Shown: positions 17,905-26,809, counted from the stretch's first letter. The stretch is 64,000 nucleotides of DNA from Catellatospora tritici (GCF_019083965.1 NZ_JAHRCY010000025.1:1-64000), one strand, 5' to 3'. A program made the numbers and translations. Notes: generated by a model from the sequence alone, not told the origin.

Positions 17905-19121
17905 TTACGCGTCGTAGTACTTGAGATATTCACGGCTGACTTCGGTGCTGGGATGGGCGGCACCCTGGACGCGGATGCGGTCGGCGACGAGGGCGCGGAA
18001 CAGACGTGCCGCCTCGGCCCGGTCCCCGCCCTTCCCGATGTTGTGCGCGAGGTTGTGGCGGGAGGTCAGGGTGTCCGGATGGTCGGCGCCCAGGACCCGA
18101 GTGCGGTCGGCGACGACCGCGCGGAACAGACGTGCCGCCTCGGCCCGGTCCCCGCCCTCGCCGATGTTGTGCGCGAGGTTGTGGCGGGAGTTGAGAGTGT
18201 TGGAGTGGTCGGCGCCCAGAACCCGAGTGCGGTCGGCGACGACCGCGCGGAACAGACGCACCGCCTCAGCCCGGTCCCCGCCCCACCCGATGTTGTGCGC
18301 GAGGTTGTGGCGGGAGGTCAGGGTGTCGAAGTGGTCGGCGCCCAGGACCCGAGTGCGGTCGGCGACGAGGGCGCGGTAGAGGCGCGTCGCCTCAGCCCGG
18401 TCGCCGCCCTCCGAGACGTTGTACGCGAGGTAGTGCCGGGAGTCGAGGGTGTCGGAGTGGTCGGCGCCCAGAACCCGAGTGCGGTCGGCGACGACCGCGC
18501 GGAACAGACGCACCGCCTCAGCCCGGTCCCCGCTCTGCCCGATGCTGTATGCGAGGTTGTGGCGGGAGTTGAGAGTTTTGGGGTGGTCGGCGCCCAGGAC
18601 CCGAGCGCGGTCGGCGACGACATGGTGAAGCAGGTCTGCGGCCTCGGCGTAGTCGCCTCGCTCGAACATCCTGACGGCGTCGTTGTGCTGGCGGGTGAGG
18701 GTCTTGGCGTCGACAGGCGCGGCTGCCGGTGCGGGCGGCGCGGTGTTCTGACCGCCGCGTAGACGGGTGGTGAACCCAGCCGTCGGCATCCGGCCGTCGG
18801 TGACGTCCTCGAACTGCAGGTTCGCCAGCCGGAAGAACCGTCTACCACCCAGCAGTAGGGGGAAGATCTGCTTGCCGTTCAGCTCGGCTTGATCGATCTC
18901 CCGGTCCACCCACACCGACGAGTTCGAAGCCGGACTCATCACCACGACGAACGCCGCGCACGTGTCGATCTGCTGCTCGATCACCATGGCCCACCGGTCG
19001 CCTGTGATGACCTGCCGATCGAACCAAACCTCGACACCGGCAGCGGTCAGATGCTCGGCCAGCTGGCCACGTAAGCGCTGTCACTGGCGTGGCTGTAGCT
19101 GATGAACACATGTCCCGACAC
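17905..19121 (-). pseudogene. TIR-TPR protein gene broken by a one-base frameshift
   Basis: Starting at GTG 19121 the frame reads MSGHVFISYSHASDSAYV, the first strand of a TIR domain, then stops a few codons later. Moving one base at about 19064-19069 restores AQLAEHLTAAGVEVWFDRQVITGDRW and the rest of the TIR domain. This includes SPASNSSVWVDREID with the glutamate expected in TIR NAD hydrolases. Then come six or so TPR units of 42 residues (ADRTRVLGADHxxTLxSRHNLA), encoded by near-identical 126-bp DNA repeats. No start codon exists in the second frame until ATG 18987, which would delete half the TIR domain. TAGTTT seven bases before the GTG suggests a leaderless start. This is a decayed immune- or signalling-type gene, or a sequencing error. 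Confidence 0.82.
18000..18640 (-). repeat. 126-bp tandem repeats encoding the TPR units
   Basis: About five near-identical 126-bp units inside the TIR-TPR gene, each coding for one 42-residue helix pair. High DNA identity between units points to recent expansion or gene-conversion-like homogenisation. Confidence 0.75.
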
Positions 19122-19271
19122 CCCTAGCAAACTACCGACCGCTGTCGATCTCGGAACATTGGCTACGAGTGCAGGGATCTACACGTGTCCGGCCATCCAT
19201 ACCGGGCGCACCAGCGCGGCTCCGGAGCGGCACGGGATCTCCAGCCGCAGCCTTCACGATCTTGAGTGCGA

Positions 19272-19730
19272 CTAGCGGCCGCGGGCCTCGGCCATACCCC
19301 GGTTGGCCAGGGCGTCGGCGCGCTCGTTGCCCGGATCGCCCGCGTGCCCCTTCACCCAGCGCCACTCGATGGTGTGCCGGGCGGCCGCCTCGGACAGCCG
19401 CTGCCACAGGTCGGCGTTCTTGACCGGCTTGCGGTCGCTGGTCAGCCAGCCGTTGCGCCGCCACCCAGCCAGCCACGAGGTGATCCCGTTGCGCAGGTAA
19501 CTGCTGTCGGTGTGCAGGCGCACCGTCACCGGCCGCTTCAGCGCCTCCAACGCCTGGATGGCGGCCATCAGCTCCATCCGGTTGTTGGTGGTCTGCCCGG
19601 CCTCGCCGCCGCACAGCTCGCGCTCGTGGCCGCGGTAGCGCAGGATGGCACCCCAGCCGCCGGGGCCGGGGTTGCCGCTGCACGCGCCATCGGTGTAGAT
19701 CTCCACCAGGTTGTCGGCCGGGTCTGCCAT
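19272..19730 (-). CDS. rnhA: Ribonuclease HI
   Basis: 152 residues, the normal size for RNase HI, which cuts RNA in RNA-DNA hybrids. The four active-site acids are visible: Asp in YTDGACSGNPGPGGWG, Glu in NNRMELMA, Asp in HTDSSYL and Asp in GNERADALA. VKGHAGDPGNERAD is the His-containing loop. ATG 19730 has TAGGTT (19743-19738) seven bases upstream and is likely leaderless. An upstream in-frame start at 19781 would add 17 residues before the fold. It lies just downstream of the DoxX-type gene but seems to have its own promoter. Confidence 0.95.
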   Translation of the reverse strand: MADPADNLVEIYTDGACSGNPGPGGWGAILRYRGHERELCGGEAGQTTNNRMELMAAIQALEALKRPVTVRLHTDSSYLRNGITSWLAGWRRNGWLTSDRKPVKNADLWQRLSEAAARHTIEWRWVKGHAGDPGNERADALANRGMAEARGR

Positions 19731-19758
19731 ACCGGGCAACCTACCGGTTGCGGCCGGA

Positions 19759-20226
19759 TCAGTAACGCTGCACCGGCCCATCGCCGTCGCGGGCCAGGCG
19801 GCCGGAGCTGCGGGCCCGGCGGGACAGGACGTGGTCGAGGCTGTAGCGGCCCGCGCCGACGGCGGCCAGCAGCAGCGCGCCCACCCCCAGGGCGATGACC
19901 AGCTCGGCGCCGCCCTTGTCGATGAACAGGCCGTGGCCGATGTGCACGGTCAGGTAGGCCCCGAGCATGTCGATGGCCAGCAGCAGGCCGACGATCGGCG
20001 TGAACAGGCCGAGGATCAGCAACGCGCCGCCGACGAGTTCGACGAAGGTGGCGAACCAGGCGGACAGGCCGGGCAGCGGAACGCCCATGGCCCGGAATCC
20101 GGCGGTCACCTTCGGGATGCCCAGGTCGAACAGTTTCTGCCAGCCGTGGGCGAAGAAGATGACGCCCAGCCCCAGCCGTGCGATGAGTTTTGCGAGGTCA
20201 CGTACTGTTTCAGGCACAGCGAACAT
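19759..20226 (-). CDS. DoxX-family membrane protein
   Basis: 155 residues with four transmembrane helices. The DoxX pattern is clear: LARLGLGVIFFAHGWQKLFDLGI, GFRAMGVPLPGLSAWFATFVELVGGALLILGLFTPIVGLLLAIDMLGAYLTVH. A basic C-terminal tail follows. DoxX proteins are linked to thiol and oxidative stress or to quinone chemistry in some bacteria; no partner is visible here. ATG 20226 is chosen because it opens directly before the first helix. It ends 28 bases from the RNase H start. Confidence 0.85.
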   Translation of the reverse strand: MFAVPETVRDLAKLIARLGLGVIFFAHGWQKLFDLGIPKVTAGFRAMGVPLPGLSAWFATFVELVGGALLILGLFTPIVGLLLAIDMLGAYLTVHIGHGLFIDKGGAELVIALGVGALLLAAVGAGRYSLDHVLSRRARSSGRLARDGDGPVQRY

Positions 20227-20467
20227 CGAAACCACCCCACCGGATCGCCTGTTGTCAACCAGCCTTTCACAGTAAGCACCTATTAGCCCGTTATCACCCG
20301 AGAAACCCGACAGGGCGGGACACACCGACACGCGAGCCGAACTCGGATGAGGCGCCCCGTCGTGCAGAAACCGCGCGGACATGGTGGGATGCATCCGCGA
20401 GGACAGCATCGCGCCCGGCGGGCGGACCTCGTACGCACCGAGCGCACCCGGAAGAACGGAGGATCAG

Positions 20468-20746
20468 ATGCCCTCAGACGGCCTGATTAACCGGCGATTC
20501 GTATACAACGGCCACGCCAGCACCGTCGCCGACTACGACGGCAACAAGCGGCTGGCGATCGTCATGGACGACCAGCCGCACCAGTGCTTCTCGGTCAGCA
20601 TCGACCTGCCCGACGACCCCTCCGTCGGCCTGCAACTCGACCTGTACCTCGCCGACGGGCAGTTCTACGCCTGGCCGGCCGCCGGCCGGGGCGAGCCGCC
20701 CGCGCTGCGTCAGGGCAGCGTCGTGGAGCCGTCCGCCGACGCCTGA
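20468..20746 (+). CDS. Small hypothetical protein
   Basis: 92 residues, not assigned to a family. It reads as a small all-beta protein (RRFVYNGHASTVADYDGNKRLAIVMDDQPHQCFSVSIDLPDD...), with one cysteine and no signal or membrane segment. GGAGGATCAG immediately before ATG 20468 is a good ribosome binding site. It lies 63 bp upstream of the ESX-like cluster, on the same strand, but that cluster seems to have its own -10 box. Confidence 0.7.
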   Translation: MPSDGLINRRFVYNGHASTVADYDGNKRLAIVMDDQPHQCFSVSIDLPDDPSVGLQLDLYLADGQFYAWPAAGRGEPPALRQGSVVEPSADA

Positions 20747-20809
20747 ACGCAACCGAACCGCGCTCCAAACGGGACAGAAGCGATCATCGATCGCTGCTAG
20801 CCTGCCCGC

Positions 20810-21100
20810 ATGCATGCCGACACCACCGCCATGCGGCAGGTCGCGGACGGATTCCGCGACGTGGCCACCGCGCTGCGCGACGAAGCCTTCCACCTCGGCC
20901 GCGAGGAGCTGCCGGTGGTGCTCGACGACTACGTCTACGCCGTGGCCAAGGTGCCCGAGGCACTCAGCGAGTTTCTGCGGGTCTGGTCGACCGAGCTGAC
21001 CTGCACCGCCGACGCCTGCGGCGACATCGTGTTCGGCCTGGTCACCGCCGCGCAGGCGTATGACGACGCCGACAAGAACTCCGTCGTGGGAACCCGCTGA
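20810..21100 (+). CDS. ESX/WXG100-like small helical protein
   Basis: 96 residues, mostly helical. It has a Trp in the middle (W59, FLRVWSTEL) and a YxxxD motif near the C-terminus (Y84-D88, AYDDAD), the secretion signal of mycobacterial-type type VII substrates. Size and pattern fit the WXG100/ESX superfamily, although a strict WXG is absent. TAGCCT (20798-20803) lies six bases before ATG 20810: leaderless start. Its stop overlaps the next start (TGATG), so it is co-translated with the peptidase gene. Probable role: secretion partner or chaperone of the downstream effector (inference). Confidence 0.72.
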   Translation: MHADTTAMRQVADGFRDVATALRDEAFHLGREELPVVLDDYVYAVAKVPEALSEFLRVWSTELTCTADACGDIVFGLVTAAQAYDDADKNSVVGTR

Positions 21101-22632
21101 TGGGCGCCTACCACCTGCGCAAGCTGATCGAGGCCAAGCAGCACATCGACGGCTCCTACGGCTACTGGGGCACCGGCGGCCTGCTCGATGGCATCGACGA
21201 CGGCCTGTCCGCGCCGCACCTCACCGAGTTCTACGGCATCGCCGCCAACCTCGCCGACCGGCTGCGCGAATACGCCAAGCGCGTCGATGCCCAGGCCGTG
21301 CAGACGCACACCCTGGCCTCGCGCAAGCTCGACGCGGCCGTGGTCGGGCAGATGTCGGTGCCCGCCGCCGACGGCATGAAAGCGCTGGAGGGCGAACTCA
21401 AGCACATCGTCGACGTGCTCGGCGACGCCGCCGACGTGCTCACCGCACACGCGGCCGTCATGGTCGACGCGGCCCGGGAGGACGGTCGCGGCGTCGAGCA
21501 GCTGCGCGACGCCCGCGCCCGGGTCGCCGACATCGACGGCTTCTTCGACTACGACGGCGACGTCATGCGCGCCGCCCACCGCACCGCCATGGACGGCGTC
21601 AACGCCCGCGTGCACGCCCACACCGCCGCCCGCGACAGCGCCGACCGGGTCACCCGGACGCTCAACGACCTCACCAGCTCCGCGCGCCTGGCCAAGCTGG
21701 GCAGCTCGCCGCTGCGCGCCCTGGACGAGCTGATGATCGCCAACGCGGGCGCCGACGAGTTCCACGGCGTCATCCTCACCGCGGCCGCGGCCGACCGGGC
21801 TCAGCAGCGGCTCAACGGGCTCAGCGAAGCCGACCGGGCCGCGCTGCTGGCGCTGCTGGCCGCAGCCAAGTCGCCGTACGAGCGGGCGTACCTGCTCAAG
21901 GCCCTGGCCGCCGGGTACGGCGTCGGCGAGCTCACCAAGTTCGACCAGCAGATCCACGACCACGGCGACGACCCGGCCTGGCTCGACCGGCACCTGGCCC
22001 CGCTGGACACCAGCGCCAACCCGGTCCAGGGCGCCCACACCTCCACCATGTACGACGGCAAGGAGTGGACCCAGGGCCAGTACCCCACCTGCGTCGCCTC
22101 GTCCACGGTCACCGCCCGCGCCCAGGTCGATCCGCTGTACGCGCTGCAACTGACCACCGGTGGCCACCCCGGCGACCCCGCGTTCGACAACCCCGACGCG
22201 TTCGCCGCCCGGCTTCGTGACGAGCAGGAACGCGTCTACGACGGCGGGCGCAACATCTTCCAGAAGGGGTTCGGTGTCGACGGCATGGCCGACTGGCAGT
22301 CCACCTCGGTCGCCGACGAGGAGATCGGCGCCCACACCGGCATCGACTACCACGACGTCAAGCTCGGCGACGGCGACGCCCGCCGCGACGTGCTCACCGA
22401 GGTCGAGAAGGCCGTCGACAACGGCCTGCCGGTGCCGGTGTCGGTCAGCGACGACTGGACGCCCGACCACCAGATGATGATCGTCGGCCACGACGGCGGC
22501 ATGCTGCAGATCTACAACCCGTGGGGCTACACCGTCTGGGTCAGCGAGGAGGACTTCATCAACGGGCACCTGGACAACGCCGTGGACAAGGACGTCCCGC
22601 CCACCCCGATCAGCATCCGGGTGCCCCGATGA
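21100..22632 (+). CDS. Papain-like cysteine peptidase with helical N-terminus, putative type VII effector
   Basis: 510 residues. The first 300 or so are helical and resemble LXG/WXG-type secretion domains. The C-terminal 200 carry a papain-like triad: Q325 and C331 in WTQGQYPTCVASS, H457 in PDHQMMIVGHDGG, N473 in IYNPWG, in the order and spacing of C1-type peptidases. There is no signal peptide, which fits type VII export with the ESX-like partner encoded just upstream. The start overlaps the stop of that gene and the stop overlaps the next start (ATGA). I infer an extracellular or intercellular protease; a housekeeping cytosolic protease is the alternative. Confidence 0.72.
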   Translation: MGAYHLRKLIEAKQHIDGSYGYWGTGGLLDGIDDGLSAPHLTEFYGIAANLADRLREYAKRVDAQAVQTHTLASRKLDAAVVGQMSVPAADGMKALEGELKHIVDVLGDAADVLTAHAAVMVDAAREDGRGVEQLRDARARVADIDGFFDYDGDVMRAAHRTAMDGVNARVHAHTAARDSADRVTRTLNDLTSSARLAKLGSSPLRALDELMIANAGADEFHGVILTAAAADRAQQRLNGLSEADRAALLALLAAAKSPYERAYLLKALAAGYGVGELTKFDQQIHDHGDDPAWLDRHLAPLDTSANPVQGAHTSTMYDGKEWTQGQYPTCVASSTVTARAQVDPLYALQLTTGGHPGDPAFDNPDAFAARLRDEQERVYDGGRNIFQKGFGVDGMADWQSTSVADEEIGAHTGIDYHDVKLGDGDARRDVLTEVEKAVDNGLPVPVSVSDDWTPDHQMMIVGHDGGMLQIYNPWGYTVWVSEEDFINGHLDNAVDKDVPPTPISIRVPR

Positions 22633-23039
22633 CCACGCCCCGACCGGCGGCCGGGCACCGCGTCACCGAGGCCGAACTGGCGGCACTGGACCCGGCGCCG
22701 CTGCTGGCCCGGTGGCCGTACGGGCCGCGCCTGTTCGCCGAGGGTGCCATCGCCGCCGCGATCTCGCTGCATCACCTGCGCACCCGGCCCCGCTCGCTGA
22801 CGTTCCTGGCCGAGATCGTGCGCCGGGGCGGGCTGACGTTCGCGCTCGACCTGCCCGAGCCGATGCCGACGCCCGCGCAGGGCGCCCTGGTGCGTGAGTG
22901 GATCGCCGCCGCGGCCACCGTCGAGGACGTACCGTGGTTCGAGGTGGACGCGGCCCTGGCCCGCTGGCTCGACGCGGTCGCCACGATCCTGGCCATGCGC
23001 ATGTCCCTGGCACGGCCGCCCGCACCGGGTGGCGAATGA
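22629..23039 (+). CDS. Small protein coupled to the papain-like peptidase, possible immunity factor
   Basis: 136 residues, not recognised. Mostly helical with hydrophobic stretches (LFAEGAIAAAISLHHLRT, WLDAVATILAMRMSL) but no clear transmembrane helix. ATG 22629 overlaps the peptidase stop by ATGA, so translation is coupled. In such three-gene sets the last gene is often an immunity protein or a second secretion partner; the sequence does not decide which. The terminator at 23141 ends the unit. Confidence 0.6.
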   Translation: MTTPRPAAGHRVTEAELAALDPAPLLARWPYGPRLFAEGAIAAAISLHHLRTRPRSLTFLAEIVRRGGLTFALDLPEPMPTPAQGALVREWIAAAATVEDVPWFEVDAALARWLDAVATILAMRMSLARPPAPGGE

Positions 23040-23140
23040 GCGCCACGGCGCGGATCCGCCAGGCCCGCCACTTGTCCGGTTCCGCCACCGCGAGCAACGC
23101 TGCCTGATGAGGTCCGCGGCGTCGACACGCCTCGGACCGC

Positions 23141-23173
23141 GGTGACCGCCGCGCGATCGGAGCGGCGGTCACC
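23141..23173 (+). terminator. Terminator after the ESX-like/peptidase cluster
   Basis: A 12-bp perfect stem, GGTGACCGCCGC (23141-23152) with its complement (23162-23173), and a 9-base loop. It faces the converging WS/DGAT gene as well. Confidence 0.65.
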
Positions 23174-23231
23174 CGCGCGGACCAGCGGTCGCGCCACCCC
23201 AGCCCTGGTGCGGTGGCGCGACCGCGTCGGC

Positions 23232-24599
23232 TCAGTGCCCGGCGGCTTCCAGCAGCTCGGCGACCGCGCGGGGCAGCGCCTCGCTGATCTTCTCCAGGTC
23301 GGGCAGGGCCACCCCGTCGGCGTACAGGCCGATGTGGACCTTGTCGCGGTAGCGCGACATGCCCACCGCGAGCGTGTGCCCGCTGGCCAACGGCGCGATC
23401 GGGTACAGCTCCTCCAGCTCGGCCCCGCCCAGCCGCAGCGGCAGCGGCGGCAGCGGCACACTGGTCACCACCAGGTCGAACAGCAGCGGCGCCGCGTGCG
23501 CGGCCAGTGGCGCGGCCAGCCGGTGCAGCGCGGGCGGAACCACCCCGGCCAGCACCGGGATCGCCCCGGCGCCCCGCAACGGCCCGCGCGCCTTGTTCGT
23601 CTCCATCTCGGCCCGGACCCGCCGCGCCCGCTCCACCGGGTCGTCCTCGCCCACCGGCAGCTCACACAGGTACGCCGACAGCTGGTTGCCGTCCTCACTG
23701 CCGCCCGAACGGGCCCGCTGGCTGGCCGGGATCAGCGCCCGCAGCCCCGGCAGCGGCCGCCCGTGCGTGGCCAGCCAGTGCCGCAACGCCCCGGTCACCA
23801 CCGCCAGCAGCACATCGTTGACGGTGCCGCCCATGGCGCGCCGGATCCGCTGCAGCTCGCGCACCTCCAGCCCGACGAACGCCGCCCGGCGGGTGCCCGA
23901 GGGCGGTGCCAGCAGCGGCGACGGGGCCGGCGCCCGCATGGTGGCCAGCACCGCCGAGGCGATGTCGAACGCGCGGGTGGCCTGACCCAGCAGGCCGCTG
24001 GCGGTGCCGTACGCCCCCGCGGCCGCGCCGATCGCGCCGCCGAGCAGCTGACCGGACCGGCCCACCAGCCCCGACGGCTGCGGTGCCGTGGTCCGCCGCG
24101 CGGCCGCCGCCCGAGCCGACGGGAGCGACAGCCCGCCGTCCAGCAACGACAGCCCGATCCCGATCGCACCCTGGCCGTCGCACATGGCGTGGTGCATCTT
24201 GGCGAGCAGGCCGAACCGGCCGCCGTCCAGGCCGCTGACCACGTGCAGCTCCCACAGTGGCCGGTCACGGTCCAGCGGTGCCGCCATCACCTCGGCGACC
24301 AGCGCCGCCAGGTCCTCCCGGCCGCCACCGGGCAGCTCGTGATGGTGCACGTGCGCCCGCGGGTCGAAGTCAGGATCCTCGGCCCAGGCGGCACCGCCCG
24401 GCGGAAACGCCGTGGGCACGACGCGGCGGCGCATCCGGGGCACCTGCCGGGCCCGTTCGGTGAGCAGGCCCACCACTTCGGCCGCGGACGCCTGGGCGTC
24501 CGGGCGGAAAACGGCGACCGCGCCCAGATGCATGGGCGAGGCACTGTTCTCCAGGCACAGAAAAGACAGGTCCAGTGCGCTGAGCCGCGCGTCTTCCAT
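23232..24599 (-). CDS. Wax ester synthase/diacylglycerol acyltransferase (WS/DGAT)
   Basis: 455 residues, the standard length of bacterial WS/DGAT enzymes that make wax esters or triacylglycerol storage lipid. The start MEDARLSALDLSFLCLEN and the motif HHAMCDG (HHxxxDG, catalytic His) are diagnostic. The C-terminal half has the LVVTSVPLPPLPL and VGMSRYRDKVHIGLYAD segments. ATG 24599 has GAGGG six bases upstream; ATG 24605 abuts it and is less likely. It is a single-gene unit. Which acyl acceptor it prefers is not decided by the sequence. Confidence 0.93.
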   Translation of the reverse strand: MEDARLSALDLSFLCLENSASPMHLGAVAVFRPDAQASAAEVVGLLTERARQVPRMRRRVVPTAFPPGGAAWAEDPDFDPRAHVHHHELPGGGREDLAALVAEVMAAPLDRDRPLWELHVVSGLDGGRFGLLAKMHHAMCDGQGAIGIGLSLLDGGLSLPSARAAAARRTTAPQPSGLVGRSGQLLGGAIGAAAGAYGTASGLLGQATRAFDIASAVLATMRAPAPSPLLAPPSGTRRAAFVGLEVRELQRIRRAMGGTVNDVLLAVVTGALRHWLATHGRPLPGLRALIPASQRARSGGSEDGNQLSAYLCELPVGEDDPVERARRVRAEMETNKARGPLRGAGAIPVLAGVVPPALHRLAAPLAAHAAPLLFDLVVTSVPLPPLPLRLGGAELEELYPIAPLASGHTLAVGMSRYRDKVHIGLYADGVALPDLEKISEALPRAVAELLEAAGH

Positions 24600-24797
24600 C
24601 GGCATCCCTCAAGTCTCATGACGGCAAGGACCACGGGCCCCCGAGCCGGCTCCGCTGGCGTCAAGGGGGCTGACCTTGCGTACAACGTCTTAGACCACGT
24701 TAAGGGCGCGCGATGACACTGGCGTTACAGGCCCCGTCGAGCGTGTCGCCCGACACCCTCACGGCCACCGATCCAACGCATCGACCGCTGTGCCCGG

Positions 24798-25049
24798 TCA
24801 TACCGGCGTGCTGGGTGGATTCTCCTCGCGCTCCAGGCGCAGCCGCTCGTCGTGGCTGATCAGACCCATCGCCTCCTGCGCCTTGGCGACGTCCTTGGCC
24901 TTCTGCCGGATCTCGTCCTCACGCGCGTGCTCGCGGCGGGACCGGCCGTCGGCCTGCCAGTGATCGTTGTGGGTGATCCGGCCGGCCACCTCCTCGGCCC
25001 GGCCCACCAGCCGCTGCGACACGTTGCTGAGCTTCGCCTCGATACCCAT
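24798..25049 (-). CDS. CsbD-like small stress protein
   Basis: 83 residues, highly charged and helical. The run KLSNVSQRLVGRAEEVAGRITHNDHWQADGRSRRE fits the CsbD pattern, a general-stress-induced family of unknown mechanism. GGGAG lies about 11 bases upstream of ATG 25049; GTG 25067 is an alternative start. It belongs to a minus-strand run of small membrane and stress genes (24798-27648). Confidence 0.72.
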   Translation of the reverse strand: MGIEAKLSNVSQRLVGRAEEVAGRITHNDHWQADGRSRREHAREDEIRQKAKDVAKAQEAMGLISHDERLRLEREENPPSTPV

Positions 25050-25121
25050 CGCCGCACACTCCCCCACGTGTCCGGGCCCCCTCCCGGATACCTCGATTGT
25101 GCGCCAGAAGCCGGGTCGCCG

Positions 25122-25547
25122 TCAGCGTTCGGCCGAGCGCCGGGTGCCGGTGTAGTACTCGAACAGCAGCGCGGCGGCGGTCACGATCACCCCGATTATC
25201 CCGAGCGCGATCAGCCACCACATCCAGAACACCAGCCCCAGCGACGCCACCAGCGCGGCCAGCGCCACCCCGAACGGCCAGTAGCTGCCAGGGCTGAAGA
25301 AGCCGACCTCCCCGGCTCCTTCGGCGATGTCGGCGTCGCGACGGTCCTCCGGCCGCAGGTCGATCCGGCGGGACACGAACCAGAAGTAGCCGCCGCACAT
25401 CAGGCACAGCAGGCCGCTGAGGGTCAGCGTGGTGGTGCCGATCCAGTCGTATCCCTGCGCAGTGGTGCCGGTCCACAGCCAGTAGACGATGGCGGCCACG
25501 AACAGGAACCCGCTCACCCCGAGGAACAACCGGTACTCGGTCTTCAC
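25122..25547 (-). CDS. ctaF: Cytochrome c oxidase subunit IV, actinobacterial type
   Basis: 141 residues with four hydrophobic segments. The run GGYFWFVSRRIDLRPEDRRDADIAEGAGEVGFFSPGSYWPFG is diagnostic of actinobacterial CtaF, an accessory subunit of the aa3 oxidase and of the bcc-aa3 supercomplex. The usual neighbours ctaC, ctaD and ctaE are not in the window, so it is either a detached gene or a second copy. The first residues MKTEYRLFLGVSGFLF match the family start. Confidence 0.9.
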   Translation of the reverse strand: MKTEYRLFLGVSGFLFVAAIVYWLWTGTTAQGYDWIGTTTLTLSGLLCLMCGGYFWFVSRRIDLRPEDRRDADIAEGAGEVGFFSPGSYWPFGVALAALVASLGLVFWMWWLIALGIIGVIVTAAALLFEYYTGTRRSAER

Positions 25548-25570
25548 CCCTCACCCCTCTCACCGCAGGC

Positions 25571-25620
25571 GGCCCGTGACGGACCCGATCCCGTTTTAGC
25601 AGGATCAGGCGTCACGGGCC
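25571..25620 (-). terminator. Hairpin between ctaF and the upstream small membrane gene
   Basis: An 11-bp perfect stem (25571-25581 with 25610-25620) encloses a second short inverted repeat around GTTTTAGC. It ends the minus-strand gene at 25638-26015. Confidence 0.55.
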
Positions 25621-25637
25621 GGGGACTGGCGCGGGAA

Positions 25638-26015
25638 TCAGCTCTGCATACTGCTGTTGACCGACTCACGCACCCGCTCGCCCGCGTGACCCAGCTGCCT
25701 GCGCAGCGAGACCACCGCCTCGTCGACCGGATGCCCGCGCAGTGCCTCGGCGACGGCGAAGCCGACGAAGGCTCCGACCGCGCCGGCGGCCAGCACCCAC
25801 CCCCACCGCACCGGTGCGGGACGACCCGCCAGTACGTCGAAGGCGGCCGACGCCCGACGGCGCGCCTCGGTGCCGGTGCCGGTCAGGGTGTCCCTGACGG
25901 CCTCGGCCCGCTCGACGGCCTTCTCGGAGGCGACGTCGCGCGTCGAGCTGAGCCCCTTGAGGAACTCGTGCCAGGTGGCAGCCGCGACGCCCTCATGGTT
26001 CCGGGTTCCGAACAT
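25638..26015 (-). CDS. Small membrane protein of unknown function
   Basis: 125 residues. An amphipathic, charged N-terminal half (SSTRDVASEKAVERAEAVRDTL) is followed by one transmembrane helix (about 71-92, WGWVLAAGAVGAFVGFAVAEALR) and a charged helical tail. It resembles YtxH-like or apolipoprotein-like stress proteins in layout only. GGAGA five bases before ATG 26015 supports the start. It lies in the same direction as the phosphoesterase and BON genes and may be co-transcribed. Confidence 0.68.
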   Translation of the reverse strand: MFGTRNHEGVAAATWHEFLKGLSSTRDVASEKAVERAEAVRDTLTGTGTEARRRASAAFDVLAGRPAPVRWGWVLAAGAVGAFVGFAVAEALRGHPVDEAVVSLRRQLGHAGERVRESVNSSMQS

Positions 26016-26059
26016 CGTTGTCTCCTGCCTCTCGCGAACGGCGACAAGGCTGGTATGCC

Positions 26060-26809
26060 CTACGCCGTGGCCTGCGAAACCGCGACCCGCGCCTCGTCCG
26101 AGTGCAGTTGGTAGACGCTGTAGGCCTGCCGGATCACCGGATGGGCGACGTTGCGCACCGGCACCCCGCCGGAGGTCATGCCGCGCTCGGTGCCCGCGTG
26201 TGCGTGCCCGTGCAGCGCCAGCGCCGTCGGCGCCGCGTCGATCGCCTGCGCCAGCAGGTACGACCCCAGGAACGGGTAGATCTCCAGCGGCTCCCCGTGC
26301 AGGGTCTCCGGCACCGGCGCGTAGTGCGTCAGCGCCACCAGCACATCGCAGTCCAGCCCCAGCAGGGCCGCCTCGAGGGCCTGCGCGCTGCGTTCGCTCG
26401 TACCCACGAACTCCTTCATCTCGCGCTCGCCGAACATGCTGGCGCACCGGCCCGCGAACCCGCCGCCGAAGCCCTTCACCCCGGCCACGCCCAGCCGCCC
26501 GGACGGGCAGTCCAGCACCACGCCGTCGCCCTCCAGCACGGTGATCCCGGACTGGCGCAGCACATCGGCCACCTCGACCTGCTGGTCGCTGTGGTGATCG
26601 TGGTTGCCCAGCACCGCCACCACCGGCACACCCAGGTCCCCGAACTCCTGCGCCACGCACTTGGCCTCGGCGGGCGTACCGTGCCGGGTCAGGTCCCCGG
26701 CCAGCAGCAGCGCGTCGGCCTGCTCGGGCAGCATCAGCAGCCGGGGCCGGTACCGGCCCAGCACGTCGATGTCCATGTGTACGTCGCCGACCGCGGCCAC
26801 CCGCATCAT
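26060..26809 (-). CDS. Metallophosphoesterase
   Basis: 249 residues with the full calcineurin-like motif set: GDVHMD, GDLTRHG, GNHDHH, THYAP and GHAHAG. These bind two metal ions and hydrolyse phosphoester or phosphodiester bonds. There is no signal peptide, so it is cytoplasmic. GGAGG seven bases before ATG 26809 sets the start. The start overlaps the stop of the BON gene (ATGA), so the two are translationally coupled. The substrate is unknown; cyclic nucleotides or phospholipid-like esters are possible. Confidence 0.9.
   Translation of the reverse strand: MMRVAAVGDVHMDIDVLGRYRPRLLMLPEQADALLLAGDLTRHGTPAEAKCVAQEFGDLGVPVVAVLGNHDHHSDQQVEVADVLRQSGITVLEGDGVVLDCPSGRLGVAGVKGFGGGFAGRCASMFGEREMKEFVGTSERSAQALEAALLGLDCDVLVALTHYAPVPETLHGEPLEIYPFLGSYLLAQAIDAAPTALALHGHAHAGTERGMTSGGVPVRNVAHPVIRQAYSVYQLHSDEARVAVSQATA

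Noticed and set aside
19060..19070. Programmed frameshift in the TIR-TPR gene
   Set aside because: No slippery heptamer or downstream pseudoknot-like structure is visible at the junction, so simple loss of one base is the better explanation.
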